This document shows, in pieces, positions 27,884-36,630 of a stretch of DNA of 64,000 nt; the first letter of the stretch is position 1; each line of letters starts with the position of its first letter. The notes beneath the pieces were generated by a model, which searched no databases, was not told the DNA's origin, and saw only the letters and a program-made list of their open reading frames with translations. Position numbers and translations under genes: made by a program. The stretch spans positions 310,001-374,000 of the forward strand of contig NZ_CP118982.1 in NCBI RefSeq assembly GCF_029024965.1, in the 5' to 3' direction. This stretch comes from Staphylococcus equorum. Lineage in GTDB: Bacteria; Bacillota; Bacilli; Staphylococcales; Staphylococcaceae.

Positions 27884-28543
27884 TTATAAAGATACTAAAG
27901 ACCATTGATGTTTGTCGTCGTAAGTTAATTTGAAGTCTTGTGTTTCAATAGCTATCGGAAATGCAGTAGATGCTTTATCAGAAAAAATCCATTTTTTATT
28001 TTCTGGTGTCAATAAAATATAACACTCATCGTCTGAATCACACATGAAATTTAAACCTTCTGGAGAAAATGAGCGTGCTTCATGTGTTGTAAGATGATGA
28101 TTGATTAAAGCTTGATACACATCGTCTAGCTCATTACATACAAATCCGACTTCACTAATTCTTGAAAATTCAGGATCATCCGTCATATTAGATACCCTTG
28201 CAATGAGTTCGACAATATTACCTGAAGGATCATTAAAATAAAGTGAATGTGCAACAAAGGATTCAAAATAAGTTGTGTGTTGACCATCTTCCATTAATAA
28301 AAATAAAATATTTTGATAGTGTTGTTTCATATCATAAAAATGATTGTAAGGAATATCTATTGCAAAGTGGTAAAACGGTTGATTGATTTCTTCAGATTTT
28401 TGAAAATGTAATTGAGTTTCCCCAATTTGAACAATAAAAGAATCTTGATCAATAACTTGAACAGGACATTCTAATGTTTCTTCGTAAAACTGCAAAGTTT
28501 CTTCCAAGTCAGATGTTAATAATGTAACATTTTTAAATTTCAT
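27884..28543 (-). CDS. VOC-family protein with two glyoxalase-like domains
   Basis: Vicinal oxygen chelate protein of 219 residues that appears to contain two related modules: residues about 1-115 (KFKNVTLLTSDLEETLQFYEE ... FNDPSGNIVELIAR) and about 125-219 (SEVGFVCNELDDVYQALIN). The first half keeps the typical DPSGNIVEL end with its metal-ligand glutamate. The second is weaker. The function is unknown; the family includes glyoxalases, dioxygenases and resistance proteins. The frame begins at 28567, but GGATGGGGAT before the ATG at 28543 gives the better start. Confidence 0.75.
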   Translation of the reverse strand: MKFKNVTLLTSDLEETLQFYEETLECPVQVIDQDSFIVQIGETQLHFQKSEEINQPFYHFAIDIPYNHFYDMKQHYQNILFLLMEDGQHTTYFESFVAHSLYFNDPSGNIVELIARVSNMTDDPEFSRISEVGFVCNELDDVYQALINHHLTTHEARSFSPEGLNFMCDSDDECYILLTPENKKWIFSDKASTAFPIAIETQDFKLTYDDKHQWSLVSL

Positions 28544-28718
28544 TTGTAGATCCCCATCCAATCCCATTGTTTAGTTTGGCAAATAAATTTAATTAATAAG
28601 TTAATTGTACTTTATCAAAATATTAAGGAGTATGATAATATAACGAAGTTATAAAGTAAAAATACACTTTAATCTATTGGATATCCTAGGTGTTTTGCAG
28701 CATTAAAAAAGAACATAT

Positions 28719-28760
28719 AAAAAAAGACTAAATGCTAATCAAAGCACTTAGTCTTTTTTA
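28719..28760 (-). terminator. Terminator of lctP
   Basis: AAAAAAGACTAA pairs with CTTAGTCTTTTT around a 15-base loop. It lies 20 bases past the lctP stop. Confidence 0.75.
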
Positions 28761-28780
28761 TTTATTAATTTCTAATTAAA

Positions 28781-30370
28781 TTAGAAGAAAAATAGTGTGA
28801 AGATATACGCACTAATACCTGCAAGTGCACAATATAATAGTGCTGGTCCGAGCGTTTTTCTAATAACACTACCTTCTTTACCTGGCATATCGACAACAGC
28901 ACAAACTGCAACAACGTTATGAACACAAATCATATTACCTGCAGCGGCACCAATAATTTGTGCGGCTAATACAGTGAATGGTTCAGCACCAATTGCGTTT
29001 GCGATGTTCATTTGAATTGGTGAGAATGTAAGTGTTGAAACAGTAGCGCTTCCTGTAATAAAGGAACCTAAGGCACCTAAGAATGGAGCGACAAATAACC
29101 AAATTGGACCTAAGTATTGGGACATAGCATTAGCTATGTACTCAGGCATACTAATTAAGTCATTGGCATTAATACCAGAGTTAATGAAGACGTGAACCAT
29201 TGCTAGTGTCGCAATAAGCGTAATACCTGTAATTTTAATTGTACTCAATGATTCCTTACTAGCTTTAGTTAGGTCTTTAAACGGTTTTTTCTGAATGAGT
29301 ATCGCAAATATTGCGGATAGTATTAAGATGGTTCCGGGTGAATATAACACTTCCCAATCTGATGAGATCTCTTCAAAATTCATTATATTAGTCCAAGTTA
29401 AATCTAAAACACTTGTTGTGAAATCTTTAATAAATGGTACCGTTCTTGTAAGTAGTAATAAGACAACTACCATTAAATACGGTGCCCAAGCTGTTAGCAA
29501 ACTCATTGAGTGTTCAGACTCATTAGTTTCATATGAATCATCTAAGCCATCTTTCCACTCAGTCTTAGGCAATAACCAACCTTTACTTGCAGTTATAACT
29601 GCTACTATTAGACCAGTTAATGAACCTAAAATTGCAACGAACTCTGCGCCAAATAAGAATGCATAAGCAAATGCTGAACCTGCATAAAAAATACCAATTA
29701 AAGCGAGCCACGGTAACATTTCAAGTATAGATTTTAATTTGTTTTTCTTACCAAAGAAAACAACTAAAGTAATGATTACAATAATTGGAATGAAAACACC
29801 ACTTAATAAATCTAATGTAGTAATACGTTCAGCGGTAGATTGGAAGAATGCACTGTCAGCATCTTTCAATGTACTCAACCCTACAAGGACAGGCGTACCA
29901 ACCGCACCAAATGATACGGCCACACTATCTGCGATTAATGCAGATACTACAGCAATCATTGGTCTGAAACCTAAAGCTACCATTAATGGTGCTGTAACCA
30001 TTGCAGGTGTACCAAAACCAGACGCACCTTCAATAAGTGATCCGAATAAGAAAGCGACGATAATCACTTGGACACGCATATCTCCAGATATTTTCTGGAA
30101 GCCTGAATTAATACGATTTACAGCCCCAGTTTGTCGTAAAGTATTAAGTAATACAAGCGCACCGAATAAGATATATAGAATCGTAAACGTTTTGTGCGTA
30201 CCTTGTAATAATGAGGCAATTACGACATTACCTTTCATCCCCCAAACAAATATTCCCAATAACGTAACAACAATTGCACTGATTATCATACCTTTTAAAG
30301 CTGACATGCGAAGCAGCACTAAAAAGATAAACGGTACAATTACAGCACTTAAAGCAATTAATAACAGCAT
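28781..30370 (-). CDS. lctP: L-lactate permease
   Basis: LctP-family lactate:H+ symporter of 529 residues with about 13-14 membrane helices. The hallmark EGASGFGTPAMVTAPLMVALG (about residues 113-133) is present, as is FLGALGSFITGSATVSTLTF in the second half. It imports L-lactate or glycolate. The ribosome binding site TTAGGGGTT precedes the ATG. A consensus cre site lies 64-79 bases upstream, so it should be repressed by CcpA when glucose is present. It is divergent from the MFS transporter gene. Confidence 0.93.
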   Translation of the reverse strand: MLLLIALSAVIVPFIFLVLLRMSALKGMIISAIVVTLLGIFVWGMKGNVVIASLLQGTHKTFTILYILFGALVLLNTLRQTGAVNRINSGFQKISGDMRVQVIIVAFLFGSLIEGASGFGTPAMVTAPLMVALGFRPMIAVVSALIADSVAVSFGAVGTPVLVGLSTLKDADSAFFQSTAERITTLDLLSGVFIPIIVIITLVVFFGKKNKLKSILEMLPWLALIGIFYAGSAFAYAFLFGAEFVAILGSLTGLIVAVITASKGWLLPKTEWKDGLDDSYETNESEHSMSLLTAWAPYLMVVVLLLLTRTVPFIKDFTTSVLDLTWTNIMNFEEISSDWEVLYSPGTILILSAIFAILIQKKPFKDLTKASKESLSTIKITGITLIATLAMVHVFINSGINANDLISMPEYIANAMSQYLGPIWLFVAPFLGALGSFITGSATVSTLTFSPIQMNIANAIGAEPFTVLAAQIIGAAAGNMICVHNVVAVCAVVDMPGKEGSVIRKTLGPALLYCALAGISAYIFTLFFF

Positions 30371-30433
30371 ATATTTTAACCCCTAACTTACAAATTAATA
30401 TCATCTAGTCATATGATGATTAAATCATGATTA

Positions 30434-30449
30434 TTGTAAACGTTTTCAG
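30434..30449. promoter_or_regulatory. cre site upstream of lctP
   Basis: TTGTAAACGTTTTCAG matches the CcpA consensus WTGNNARCGNWWWCAW at every position but the last. Confidence 0.75.
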
Positions 30450-30580
30450 TATAAAAATCAATCATCTGTAATTAATATATAACTTAAATAATTTATTAAA
30501 CATATCAAAAAAATAGCTGTATTTATTTAATAGAGTACTATAGAAGGTGTAATAATACAAAAAGTATCTATTATTAATTA

Positions 30581-30610
30581 TAAAACGAAAGAAAACGAAA
30601 GAAAACGAAA
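30581..30610. repeat. Short tandem repeat, three 10-bp units
   Basis: The unit GAAAACGAAA (first copy TAAAACGAAA) occurs three times in a row in the intergenic region between lctP and the MFS gene. Confidence 0.7.
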
Positions 30611-30656
30611 ATAAATTTGCATTATTAGAAAAAATACAATAATATAAAGGCAATAT

Positions 30657-30672
30657 ATGAAAGCGTTTTCTA
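30657..30672. promoter_or_regulatory. cre-like site upstream of the MFS transporter
   Basis: ATGAAAGCGTTTTCTA matches the CcpA consensus except near its 3' end. It lies 123 bases before the transporter start. Confidence 0.55.
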
Positions 30673-30794
30673 ATCAATGGATCATGGAAGAATATAATTG
30701 AAATTTATTTTTTATTACTCAAGTTTTTAGTATGTTTTGTAATTGTATAAGTAGTCATAAGTTATCAATTTAATTACATAGGGGTGTGTTAAAT

Positions 30795-32048
30795 ATGAAT
30801 AAAAAATTAACGAAAATGGGAATGCCACCAACATTATTATGGGGGTACATTGGCGTATTAATATTTATGATGGGGGATGGATTAGAACTTGCATGGATTA
30901 GTCCTTATCTTCATGATCATGGCTTATCCGTTCAACAAACTGCAATTTTAACGACTTGTTATGGTGTGACGATTGCAATTGGATCTTGGTTCTCTGGTGT
31001 TTTGGTCGAAATTATCGGACCGCGTAAAGTTATGTTATTAGGCACAGGTTTATATATTGTTGGTCATATTATATTTGTAGGATTTGCGATACCTACGATA
31101 AATTATGAATTAATGATTCCATCGTATGCTATTCGAGGATTTGGTTATCCATTGTTTGCTTATTCATTTTTAGTGTGGGTGGCTTACCGTTCACCTCAAA
31201 AACGATTAGGTGCCGCAGTAGGTTGGTTCTGGTTTGTATTTACAGGTGGTTTAAGTGTGCTTGGTTCATTCTATTCTTCATTTGCAATTCAATGGTTTGG
31301 TCATGTGTTCACTTTATGGACAGCCATTATATGGGTACTTATCGGAACATTTTTAGCTGTATTTGTAAACAGAGATCAATTTGAAATAGAAGATAAAGGG
31401 CATGGTGTTAAAGAACATGTAAAAGAAATGGGCGCTGGAATTACGATATTAAAAAGAGAGCCACGTGTTGCAGTGGCATGTATCGTAAGAATAATTAATC
31501 AAGCGGCACAATATGCATTTCCATTGTTCTTACCAATATATTTATCATCCAAAGGTATTGCAACGACGACTTGGCTCAATATTTGGGGAACAATTTTTAT
31601 CGCAAATATTATATTTAATTTAATATTCGGTGCGTTGAGTGACAAAATTGGTTGGAAGAATACAATCTCATACATCGGTGGTGTTGGTTGTGCTGTATTT
31701 ACATTAGGATTATATTTTGTACCAGAATTATTTACAGGTAATGTATTTGTCGTTGGTACTGTAGGATTTTTATGGGGTATGTGTTTAGCAGGATTTGTTC
31801 CAATTTCTGCGCTTGTACCTTCTCTTGTAGGTGATGGCGATAAAGGACCAGCGATGGCTATATTAAACTTAGGCGCAGGGCTATGTGTATTTGCTGGACC
31901 TGGGTTAGTAGCATTATTCTACGATAGTATTGGTGTAAAAGGAATGATGTACTTAATCTTTGGATTATATGTGGCAAGTGCAATTATGGCACGTTTCTTA
32001 AAAACACCTGAAGAACGTGCAAAACTTAGTAAGAAAGAAGCAACATAA
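30795..32048 (+). CDS. MFS transporter, RbtT/DalT/CsbX type
   Basis: Major facilitator of 417 residues with 12 predicted helices. GYIGVLIFMMGDGLELAWIS in helix 1 and the loop motifs around GPRKVMLLG recall the ribitol/arabitol transporters RbtT/DalT and B. subtilis CsbX. A sugar alcohol or related substrate is likely but not shown, since no dehydrogenase or kinase is adjacent. The start is the ATG at 30795 with TAGGGGTG eight bases before it. A cre-like site upstream suggests catabolite repression, as for the divergent lctP. Confidence 0.82.
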   Translation: MNKKLTKMGMPPTLLWGYIGVLIFMMGDGLELAWISPYLHDHGLSVQQTAILTTCYGVTIAIGSWFSGVLVEIIGPRKVMLLGTGLYIVGHIIFVGFAIPTINYELMIPSYAIRGFGYPLFAYSFLVWVAYRSPQKRLGAAVGWFWFVFTGGLSVLGSFYSSFAIQWFGHVFTLWTAIIWVLIGTFLAVFVNRDQFEIEDKGHGVKEHVKEMGAGITILKREPRVAVACIVRIINQAAQYAFPLFLPIYLSSKGIATTTWLNIWGTIFIANIIFNLIFGALSDKIGWKNTISYIGGVGCAVFTLGLYFVPELFTGNVFVVGTVGFLWGMCLAGFVPISALVPSLVGDGDKGPAMAILNLGAGLCVFAGPGLVALFYDSIGVKGMMYLIFGLYVASAIMARFLKTPEERAKLSKKEAT

Positions 32049-32091
32049 GCGAAAAAAAGCATGTATTTAAAAAATAAATATTTATCGTTAT

Positions 32092-32136
32092 TGGAGTCCC
32101 ATTCTAGTTTGGAAATTAGAATGGGACTCTCTTATT
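32092..32136. terminator. Terminator after the MFS gene
   Basis: GAGTCCCATTCTA pairs perfectly with TAGAATGGGACTC around a 10-base loop, followed by TCTTATTTT. Confidence 0.8.
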
Positions 32137-32263
32137 TTAAAAAGCTAATTATGCAATCGTTTTGAAATGGTGTGGAAATGAAAGAATAATTTTCTTGGAA
32201 CTCTCCAGAAATAATTTGAGCAACAATCTGTTTGATTACAGCCACAATTTCATTTAACAGAAT
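32132..32263 (-). CDS. Possible small amphipathic (PSM-like) peptide with a non-ATG start
   Basis: On the minus strand, GGAGGTGATC, a perfect match to the 16S anti-Shine-Dalgarno, is followed six to nine bases later by ATT CTG. This opens a 43-codon frame beginning LLNEIVAVIKQIVAQIISG after the start. Hydrophobic and polar residues alternate as in amphipathic phenol-soluble modulin or delta-lysin peptides. No ATG, GTG or TTG exists at the right distance. ATT is one base from ATG, so this may be a peptide gene that lost its start, or one using a rare ATT start. Family assignment is by pattern only, with low certainty. Confidence 0.3.
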   Translation of the reverse strand: MLLNEIVAVIKQIVAQIISGEFQENYSFISTPFQNDCIISFLK

Positions 32264-32510
32264 CGATCACCTCCGTCAGTTAAGTAGTTCAGGGACATTG
32301 TAGTATAAAAAGTAGTGTAATATGCATTCGTGCATAACTCAAAAAATAAATTTCACAAGTGTGATTCATTAAAAAACACATTGCATAAATGCTTTGAAAA
32401 ACTGCATAAATGTTAAAAACATTAGTTTAAATTAGTGCTGTTTATCAAATGATGTAAGATAATATTTTGAGCTTTAATTCAATAATATACATAATAAAGT
32501 ATATTTATAC
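32264..32510. other. Intergenic region before argF with repeated TGCATAA motifs
   Basis: Besides the leader of the small peptide, TGCATAA occurs three times (32331, 32382, 32403). The first copy is part of the inverted repeat TATGCATTCGTGCATA (32321-32336). These may be regulator sites for argF or the small peptide. Nothing else is evident. Confidence 0.35.
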
Positions 32511-32539
32511 TTGTTTTATCTGTTAATTACGTATATTAT
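32511..32539 (+). promoter_or_regulatory. Promoter of argF
   Basis: TTGTTT and TATTAT are separated by 17 bases, 37 bases before the start codon. Confidence 0.6.
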
Positions 32540-32575
32540 GTATATAAATCTTATAAAAATATTGGAGTGATGAAA

Positions 32576-33607
32576 ATGGGGTTGAACACAACAGCTTTAA
32601 ATAAGTTACAAGTTTTTAAAGGGGAACACTTTTTGAAAACATGCGATTTTTCAGCAGAAGAATTGAATACATTGATAGATTTTACTGGAGAGTTAAAGGA
32701 AAAGAAAAAACGTGGGATCCCTCATCCTTATTTAAAAGGAAAGAATTTAGCGTTACTCTTTGAAAAACCCTCTACAAGAACACGTTCGGCATTTAGTGTT
32801 GCCGCGTATGATTTGGGCGCATACCCAGAGTATTTCGGCCAAGGAGATATTCATTTAGGTGTGAAAGAATCTACAGCTGATACTGCAAAAGTATTAGGAC
32901 GTATGTATGATGGTATTGAATTTAGAGGTTATCATCAAAAAGATATAGAATCTTTAGCTAAAAATGCCAATGTACCAGTTTGGAATGGCTTGACGAATGA
33001 GTGGCATCCAACGCAAATGATTGCGGATTTCTTTACATTAAAAGAAAATTGGGGAACTTTAGAAGGCAAAACATTAACTTATGTAGGTGATGCTAGAAAT
33101 AATGTAGCACATGATTTACTTATTACTGGAGCAATATTAGGTGTTAACGTACATATTGCTGCACCTAAATCTTTACAACCTGATGAAGCAATTCAAAAGT
33201 TAGCTAAGGATTATGCTGCACAATCTCAGAGTGAAATTTTAATTACGGATGACGTGAATCAAGCGATTTATCAAACAGATGCTATTTATACAGATGTATG
33301 GTTATCAATGGGTGAAGATCAATCTGTTTTGGAAACACGTATTAATGAGTTATTACCTTATCAAGTCAATGAATCGATGCTACTGAATACAATGAATCCT
33401 GAGGCAATCGTCTTACATTGTTTGCCAGCATTTCATGATTTAAATACTGAAGTAGGACAACAGATTTATGAAAAATATGGCTTGTCTGAAATGGAAATTA
33501 CGGATGACGTATTTCAAGGTGAGCACGCTGTGATATTTGATCAAGCTGAAAATAGATTACATTCTATAAAAGCGATTATGTCAGTGACACTAGGCGATAT
33601 ATTTTAA
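32576..33607 (+). CDS. argF: Ornithine carbamoyltransferase
   Basis: Transfers the carbamoyl group to ornithine, giving citrulline, 343 residues. The carbamoyl-phosphate motif STRTRS is at about 63-68, HPTQ at about 144 ([12 protein letters not shown]), and the ornithine-loop cysteine in HCLPAFHD at about 281. GGAG lies 10 bases before the ATG at 32576 (in-frame alternatives are 32567 and 32570). No arcA, arcC or arcD lies beside it, so an anabolic role with the arginine operon 10 kb upstream is likelier than the deiminase pathway. The ARG box near its promoter is weak, so regulation is uncertain. Confidence 0.88.
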   Translation: MGLNTTALNKLQVFKGEHFLKTCDFSAEELNTLIDFTGELKEKKKRGIPHPYLKGKNLALLFEKPSTRTRSAFSVAAYDLGAYPEYFGQGDIHLGVKESTADTAKVLGRMYDGIEFRGYHQKDIESLAKNANVPVWNGLTNEWHPTQMIADFFTLKENWGTLEGKTLTYVGDARNNVAHDLLITGAILGVNVHIAAPKSLQPDEAIQKLAKDYAAQSQSEILITDDVNQAIYQTDAIYTDVWLSMGEDQSVLETRINELLPYQVNESMLLNTMNPEAIVLHCLPAFHDLNTEVGQQIYEKYGLSEMEITDDVFQGEHAVIFDQAENRLHSIKAIMSVTLGDIF

Positions 33608-33624
33608 GCGAAGTAATAGCTGTA

Positions 33625-33684
33625 AGGGGTGGGAATACGAAATCAAATTTTAAATTTTGATTTCTATCCCTCCCCATTTTTTTG
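33625..33684 (+). terminator. Terminator after argF
   Basis: GGGGTGGGAA...AAATCAAA pairs imperfectly with TTTGATTTCTATCCCTCCCC and is followed by a seven-base T run. It resembles the hairpin at 3071-3124. Confidence 0.7.
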
Positions 33685-33987
33685 CACACCATACGAAGTC
33701 ACAGGTTATAGTCTTCAGCCACTATTATTTACCGAAAATATTTGCTCAAAACACTGCCGAGAAACTTTTAATATGACAATGTAGATTGTAAAGTGCCTTT
33801 GATAGGTCAAAAAGATTACTTAATATATAAAGAAAACTGTTGTTTAAGTGAACTAAACGGGATTTATAATGAAGGGCTTACATAAAAAGCGTTATATCTT
33901 TTTGAAAATGTTTTTCATAATGATGAATTGTAGTGATTATCATTTTCTTTGCTTGTATATTTATGGTAATTAGGAGGTTAATCAATT
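33685..33987. other. Intergenic region before the PTS gene
   Basis: No ORF is evident. A promoter for the PTS gene must lie here, but I see no convincing hexamer pair. TTAGGAGG serves as the ribosome binding site. Confidence 0.3.
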
Positions 33988-35526
33988 ATGAGTAAGCTAT
34001 TTGAGAAAGCACAACAATTCGGGAAGTCCTTTATGTTACCTATAGCGATTTTACCAGCAGCTGGTTTATTGTTAGGTATTGGTGGGGCATTAAGTAATCC
34101 AAATACAATCAAAGCATATCCTTTATTGGATATTGAACTATTACAAAATATATTTATATTAATGTCATCTGCAGGTAATATTGTCTTCCAAAATTTACCT
34201 GTTATTTTTGCAGTGGGTGTTGCGATTGGCTTAGCCAAAAGTGATAAAGGGACAGCAGGTTTAGCTGCGATGTTAGGGTTCCTCATTATGAATGCTTCAA
34301 TGAATGGTTTATTAATTATTACTGATACATTAGCAGACGGTAATTTAGCTAAAGAAGGACAAAGTACAGTCCTTGGAATACAAACAGTGGAAACAGGCGT
34401 ATTTGGTGGTATTATAACTGGTGTCATGACAGCGCTTTTACATAATAAGTTCCATAAAATATCCTTGCCAGCCTATTTAGGCTTCTTTGGAGGTTCGCGT
34501 TTTGTTCCTATTATCACAGCATTAGGTTCTATTCTATTAGGTGTCGTGATGTTCTTTATTTGGCCAACTGTTCAAGGATGGATATTTGGTGTTGGAGGCC
34601 TCGTAGATAAAACAGGAGTTATTGGTACATTTTTCTTTGGTTTTATTTTAAGGCTTTTAGGACCATTTGGTTTACATCATATTTTTTACTTACCATTTTG
34701 GCAGACAGCACTGGGTGGTACTTTAGAAGTGAAAGGACAAATTGTACAAGGTACACAAAACATCTTTTTTGCTCAATTGGGTGATCCTGATGTTACTAAA
34801 TATTATTCAGGTGTATCAAGATATATGTCTGGTAGATTTATTACCATGATGTTTGGTTTATGTGGTGCAGCATTGGCAATCTATCATACTGCAAAGCCAG
34901 AACGTAAAAAAGTCGTTGGCGGATTAATGTTATCTGCAGCGTTAACATCATTTTTAACAGGAATTACAGAACCATTAGAATTAAGTTTCTTATTTGTAGC
35001 ACCGGTCCTTTATGTCATACATGCTTTTTTAGATGGTTTAGCGTTTATGTTCGCAGACATATTTAATATTACAATTGGTCAAACATTTAGTGGTGGTTTC
35101 ATTGATTATCTATTATTTGGTATATTGCAGGGCAACGCTAAGACGAATTTCTTATGGGTAATTCCAATAGGTATCGTTTGGTTTATACTTTATTATATAA
35201 TATTCAGATTTTGCATCACGAAATTTAATTTCAAAACACCTGGGCGTGAAGAAGGTTAAGCGGCTGAAACTGTAGAAGCAACTGATCGTGCTAAAACGAT
35301 TATTCAAGGTCTTGGTGGTAAAGAGAATATTGATGTCGTTGATTGTTGCGCAACAAGATTAAGAGTGACCTTAAAGACTAATCAAGATGTTGATAGAAAA
35401 GTATTAGAGTCGACCGAGGCAAGAGGCGTGATTCAGAAGGGTAACGGCGTTCAAATTGTTTATGGCCCCCATGTAACTACGATTAAAAATGAAGTAGAAG
35501 AACTATTAGATAGTCGACAGTCATAA
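33988..35526 (+). pseudogene. PTS sugar EIICB gene interrupted by an in-frame stop
   Basis: Residues 1-423 are a full EIIC domain of the glucose/N-acetylglucosamine superfamily, with LPIAILPAAGLLLGIGGAL near the start and FLTGITEPLELSFLFVAP later. After PGREEG a TAA stop occurs at 35257-35259. The same frame then continues for 88 codons (35260-35526) as a complete EIIB domain with its phospho-cysteine in VVDCCATRLRVTL. Without the stop this would be a normal 512-residue EIICB. There is no ribosome binding site or start codon to restart EIIB before the active cysteine. Either the gene is inactivated by a nonsense mutation or some readthrough occurs. nagB follows, so an amino sugar or glucose is the likely substrate. 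Confidence 0.85.
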
Positions 35527-35660
35527 ACAGGCGTATAATGGTATTGTATGCATGATTCATTTTATATTAATTTGATTAAAAACAGATAATTATGTAATAT
35601 AGGATATTAAATGTTAATTATGAAAATATATAGTGATATTAGAAAGAATGGGGTAGAAAT

Positions 35661-36383
35661 ATGAACGTTATAAATTTGAAAGATCGCACAACGGCGAGTC
35701 AATATGTTGCTATAGAACTTTTAAAACAAATAAAGTCGCAACCTAATGCTGTGTTAGGTCTTGCTACGGGAAGTACAATGATTGATATTTATAAATACTT
35801 ATCGGAATTAATTAATGTTAATCACACAAAATTAAATGATGTGGTGACATTTAATTTAGATGAGTATATTGGGTTAGCGGCAGATCACGAACAAAGTTAC
35901 CATGCTTATATGAAAGAGAATTTATTCAATCATAATAGCACTTGGAATGAAGACAACATCTATTTACCTAAAGGTGATGCAGAAGATGTAGAAAAAGAAT
36001 GTATAGCTTATGAGCAATGTATACAAGATGCAGGGCCAGCAGACATTCAAATTTTAGGTATCGGTGAAAACGGACATATTGGTTTTAATGAGCCATTTTC
36101 ATCATTTGAAAGTGAAACACGCGTAGTAGATTTAACGGATTCAACAATCAAAGCCAACAGTCAACACTTCGATAATATTGAAGATGTACCTAAACAAGCT
36201 ATTTCAATGGGCTTAGCATCTATCATGAATGCGAAGCGTATCATTCTGATAGCGTTTGGAAGTAATAAACAAGAAGCAATCCAACAATTACTGGATGGTA
36301 AAGTGTCAGAATCACTTCCTGCTTCAATCTTGCACCAACATCCGAATGTAGAAGTTATCGTCGATGACTCAGCTTTAAATTAA
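35661..36383 (+). CDS. nagB: Glucosamine-6-phosphate deaminase
   Basis: Converts glucosamine-6-phosphate to fructose-6-phosphate and ammonia, 240 residues. Substrate loop TGSTMIDIYKYL is near residue 37, the catalytic aspartate lies in FNLDEYIGL (about 64), and the GIGENGHIGFNEPF segment (about 133) holds the proton-relay histidine. GAATGGGG precedes the ATG. It stands 134 bases after the broken EIICB gene in the same direction, which suggests the two once formed an amino-sugar unit. A terminator of the portable repeat type follows. Confidence 0.93.
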   Translation: MNVINLKDRTTASQYVAIELLKQIKSQPNAVLGLATGSTMIDIYKYLSELINVNHTKLNDVVTFNLDEYIGLAADHEQSYHAYMKENLFNHNSTWNEDNIYLPKGDAEDVEKECIAYEQCIQDAGPADIQILGIGENGHIGFNEPFSSFESETRVVDLTDSTIKANSQHFDNIEDVPKQAISMGLASIMNAKRIILIAFGSNKQEAIQQLLDGKVSESLPASILHQHPNVEVIVDDSALN

Positions 36384-36425
36384 ATAAATATACAGAAGAC
36401 GATACAAGTTTGTATTGGTTTAGAA

Positions 36426-36505
36426 TGTCGACAAAGTTACCGACTTTGTTGGCATTTTTTTGTGCGTTTTTCGCTGGCGCAACCTCATCCTGTAGTCGTC
36501 GGGTT
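36426..36505 (+). repeat. Portable terminator repeat, copy 1
   Basis: Hairpin TGTCGACAAAGT / ACTTTGTTGGCA plus T run (36426-36461) terminates nagB. After a spacer comes CTCATCCTGTAGTCGTCGG. The same arrangement, hairpin then CTCATCCTATAGTATTCGG, occurs on the minus strand after panE (57121-57236). Confidence 0.65.
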
Positions 36506-36574
36506 ATTCAGAAATTGGCCTAAAGCGCTGCCATTTTCAAGAAATATTAAATAATGAGATAAATGAACAAAAAT

Positions 36575-36617
36575 AGATTCAAAACCAAACACCATTACAG
36601 CGTTTGGTTTTGAATCT
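36575..36617 (-). terminator. Terminator after the FemA-like gene
   Basis: AGATTCAAAACCAAAC pairs perfectly with GTTTGGTTTTGAATCT. On the minus strand a T-rich tail (ATTTTTG) follows. Confidence 0.8.
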
Positions 36618-36630
36618 AGCTGAATCTAAT

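Noticed and set aside
29739..30386. Long plus-strand frame opposite lctP (215 codons)
   Set aside because: It is a shadow of the lctP coding strand. lctP has all family motifs, a ribosome binding site and a terminator.
33895..33950. Possible Fur box (GTGATTATCATTTTC) before the PTS gene
   Set aside because: The match to the 7-1-7 Fur consensus is partial and the gene has no link with iron.
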